Source: an uncultured Campylobacter sp.
GTDB taxonomy: Bacteria; Campylobacterota; Campylobacteria; Campylobacterales; Campylobacteraceae
Assembly (NCBI GenBank): GCA_900772495.1
Contig: CAAHEJ010000076.1
Coordinates: 1-15,141, forward strand
Direction of reading: 5' to 3'
DNA: 15,141 bases
Part shown: positions 13,110 through 15,141 of the stretch, one piece after another
Layout of the letters: every line of letters begins with the position of its first letter
Numbering within the stretch: the stretch's first letter is position 1
Notes under the pieces: generated by a model
The model's input: the letters and a program-made list of their open reading frames with translations, nothing else
Databases searched by the model: none
What the model was told of the DNA's origin: nothing
Position numbers and translations under genes: made by a program

Positions 13110-14006
13110 ATGCAACGCATAGATGAATTTTTAGCGCATTTCATTAAAGAGCTTGATTACAAGCCCATAAAAACAATGTTTGAAAGCATAAAGCAAGGCA
13201 AAAGGTTGCGCTCAAAGCTGATTTTAGCCATAGCGCAAAGCACAAATGACAAATTTTACAAGCTCTGTGCGATAGTTGAATTCATACACCTTGCAAGCTT
13301 ATTGCACGATGACATTATCGATGAAGCAGAACTTCGGCGCGGAGCAAAGTCCGTAAATGCTGAATTTGGCGCGAAAAATGCACTGATGATGGGCGATATA
13401 CTCTACTCTTATGCTTTTTGTGAGCTGACAAAATTTCCAAAAGAAGTAGCTTACAGCATTTCAAACGCCGTTACTCGCCTTGCAAAAGGCGAGTTAATGG
13501 ACATAGAGCTTTCAAAGAGCTTTAACGCCGATGAAAAGGCGTATTTGACGATGATAGAGCTTAAAACTGCGGCTTTGATTGAGGCGAGTGCGTTTAGTGC
13601 GGCGCATTTAGCGGGATTAGATGCGCAAAAATTTGGCGAATACGGCAAGAATTTGGGTTTAGCCTTTCAAATCATCGATGATATTTTGGATATAAAAAAT
13701 GATGAAAAAACGCTTGGAAAGCCCGCTATGAGCGACTTTAAAGAGGGTAAAAGCACGATTTGTTATATTTCATTGTTTAAAGAATTAAACTATAATGAAA
13801 AGCAAATTTTGCAAGATTTGTTTAAAAAAGATTTAAGCCAAAGCGAGTTGGAGTGGCTCAAAGATAAATTTAAAGAGCATAAAATCATCGAAAAAACAAG
13901 CAAACAAGCAAAAGACTTTGGTTTAAAGGCGATAAAAGCCGTTGAAGGCTTTGAAAATAGTGCTTTGAAAGACATAGTTTTAAAGATGATAGATAGGGAA
14001 TTTTGA
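13110..14006 (+). CDS. ispB: Long-chain polyprenyl diphosphate synthase
   Basis: 298 residues, a trans-isoprenyl diphosphate synthase. It extends allylic diphosphates with isopentenyl diphosphate to make the menaquinone side chain. The first Asp-rich motif is D67-D-I-I-D71 followed by ELRRGAKSVN, the second is D190-D-I-L-D194 in FQIIDDILDI; GKRLRSKL (IPP binding) is near 30-37. Five and four residues before the first motif stand Ala62 and Ser63; small side chains there mark enzymes that make long products, as in the characterised Thermotoga octaprenyl synthase, whereas farnesyl and geranylgeranyl types carry aromatics. The H. pylori orthologue (HP0240) makes octaprenyl diphosphate, while Campylobacter menaquinone carries a shorter chain, so exact length is uncertain. 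AAGGA at 13099-13103 precedes the ATG. The stop overlaps the hemA start. Confidence 0.85.
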   Translation: MQRIDEFLAHFIKELDYKPIKTMFESIKQGKRLRSKLILAIAQSTNDKFYKLCAIVEFIHLASLLHDDIIDEAELRRGAKSVNAEFGAKNALMMGDILYSYAFCELTKFPKEVAYSISNAVTRLAKGELMDIELSKSFNADEKAYLTMIELKTAALIEASAFSAAHLAGLDAQKFGEYGKNLGLAFQIIDDILDIKNDEKTLGKPAMSDFKEGKSTICYISLFKELNYNEKQILQDLFKKDLSQSELEWLKDKFKEHKIIEKTSKQAKDFGLKAIKAVEGFENSALKDIVLKMIDREF

Positions 14007-15141
14007 TGAATTATTTTTGCGTGAGTTTCACTCACAAAAACACGGGCATAGCATTAAGAGAACGGCTCAGCCTTGATGAAAGTCGCCGCAAAGAGCTGTT
14101 GCGCCTTATCAACGCAAACGCTTACATAGAAGAAAGCTTGCTGATAAGCACTTGCAACCGCGTTGAAATTTTTGCCTTTGTGGAGCAAATCGATGAAATT
14201 TGTGAGTATATCATCTCTTGTATGGCTGTGCTGTGCGAGGTTGATAAGGAAATTTTGCTCCAACAAGCCGATATTTTCGAGGATAGCGGTGCGATTCATC
14301 ATCTTTTTTCCGTAGCAAGCTCACTTGATAGCCTTGTCATAGGCGAAACGCAAATTGCTGGACAGCTTAAAGATGCCCTAAATTTCGCGCTCAAACACTG
14401 CTTTTGTGGCTTGAATTTAGAACGAGCCGTGCATTTTGCCTTTAAGTGCGCTGCACGCATTCGCAACGAAACAGAAATTTCTAAAAACCCCATTTCAGTG
14501 GCATCAGTAGCCGTAGCAAAGGCAAAAGAGCTTGTAAATTTAAGCGAAAAAGAAGCCATCATCATCGGCGCGGGCGAGATGAGCGAGCTTGCCGCCAAAC
14601 ATTTGCTTGCAAATGGCGCAAAAATCATTATTTTAAATAGAAGTAAAGACAAGGCAAAAGAACTTTGCGAAAGTTTGGGAGATGGCGCAAGTTGTGGGGA
14701 ATTTGAGCGTTTGAGCGAGTATCTTAACCGCTACGAGCTGTTTTTTTCCGCCACAAACGCCAAAGAAGCGATAATCAACGATGATTTGTTGCAAAGGCGC
14801 GATTTTACGCGCTATTTTTTTGATATAGCCGTGCCGCGTGATATTGATTTGAGCCAAAGTGAGCGCGTGCAAGTCTTTGCTGTCGATGATTTAGAAGAGG
14901 TTGTGCGTAGAAATTTAGCCCTGCGCGAACACCAAGCACAAATAGCCTACTCCATTATCGCTGCGATGACGAATGAATTTTTTAAATACCTAAACGACTT
15001 AGCTCTAACGCCTATCATTAAGGCTGTGCGCCTGCAAGCAAAGCACTGCGCCGAAGTAGAACTAGCCAAAGCCTTAAAAAAAGGCTATCTCAAACACAGC
15101 GACAAAGAAGAGGCAAGAAAGCTCATACACCAAGTTTTCAA
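14006..15141 (+). CDS. hemA: Glutamyl-tRNA reductase, 3'-truncated by the window edge
   Basis: About 378 residues are visible of an enzyme usually near 420-435; the frame is open at the right edge. HemA reduces the glutamate of Glu-tRNA to glutamate-1-semialdehyde with NADPH, the first committed step of tetrapyrrole synthesis. The catalytic Cys50 is in STCNRVEIF, the same number as in E. coli. SLVIGETQIAGQLKDA (about 109-124) and the helix with RIRNETEIS follow in the catalytic domain; SVASVAVAKAK leads into the NADPH fold with IIGAGEMSELAAKHL, then ILNRS and a SATNA motif; DIAVPRDID and VDDLEEVVRRNL start the dimerisation helices. The start ATG shares its A with the stop of the prenyl synthase gene (TGATG), so translation is coupled. 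Heme and quinone genes being together fits a respiratory role. Confidence 0.95.
   Translation, partial: MNYFCVSFTHKNTGIALRERLSLDESRRKELLRLINANAYIEESLLISTCNRVEIFAFVEQIDEICEYIISCMAVLCEVDKEILLQQADIFEDSGAIHHLFSVASSLDSLVIGETQIAGQLKDALNFALKHCFCGLNLERAVHFAFKCAARIRNETEISKNPISVASVAVAKAKELVNLSEKEAIIIGAGEMSELAAKHLLANGAKIIILNRSKDKAKELCESLGDGASCGEFERLSEYLNRYELFFSATNAKEAIINDDLLQRRDFTRYFFDIAVPRDIDLSQSERVQVFAVDDLEEVVRRNLALREHQAQIAYSIIAAMTNEFFKYLNDLALTPIIKAVRLQAKHCAEVELAKALKKGYLKHSDKEEARKLIHQVF

Overview
The window reads as chromosomal DNA of a Campylobacter-type member of the Campylobacterota. The evidence is the close protein resemblance to Campylobacter/Helicobacter families (AcnB, YdfG-like SDR, NhaC-type antiporter, TrmA, ACT-domain threonine dehydratase, a DUF2018/HP0242-like protein, polyprenyl synthase, HemA). 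Spacers are AT-rich, ribosome sites are of the AAGGA type, and promoters are dominated by a TATAAT-like -10, often with an upstream TG. From memory, the acnB-SDR-antiporter-trmA-ilvA run matches the C. jejuni Cj0835-Cj0828 neighbourhood, and DUF2018-exported protein-prenyl synthase-hemA matches Cj0539-Cj0542 (HP0242-HP0239 in H. pylori). All genes I can support lie on the + strand.

Layout. 1-745 is the 3' part of an unrecognised gene. 900-2583 is a tandem array of three paralogous small exported proteins, each with a 16-residue signal peptide and its own promoter-like sequence. 2687-5233 is acnB, preceded by a strong inverted repeat that covers its ribosome site and start codon. 5234-5641 is a gene-free spacer with a stem-loop just after acnB. 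5642-6391 is ydfG. 6392-6762 is a second spacer holding a terminator-like hairpin, two degenerate GGATTGC...CAATGACG repeats, a promoter and a run of 14 A. 6763-9706 holds the antiporter and trmA, 4 bp apart. 9801-11024 is the ACT-containing threonine dehydratase, followed by a 29-codon remnant that looks like the start of a RhuM-type protein. 11275-12159 is an EamA/DMT transporter. From 12262 to the window end runs a tight operon: DUF2018 protein, exported protein, polyprenyl diphosphate synthase and hemA, the last cut by the window edge.

How the genes fit together. Most are housekeeping: aconitase (TCA cycle), amino-acid deamination, ion/proton exchange, tRNA or rRNA U5 methylation, quinone side-chain synthesis and the first committed step of tetrapyrrole synthesis. 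The last two supply the respiratory chain and share one operon. The parts that ordinary annotation does not explain are the triplicated exported family with a shared upstream motif, the 14-bp perfect inverted repeat that would mask the acnB start in any read-through transcript, the structured repeat region before the antiporter, and the gene remnant at the junction of two blocks that are separate in C. jejuni. I see no tRNA, rRNA, CRISPR array, insertion sequence or phage gene.
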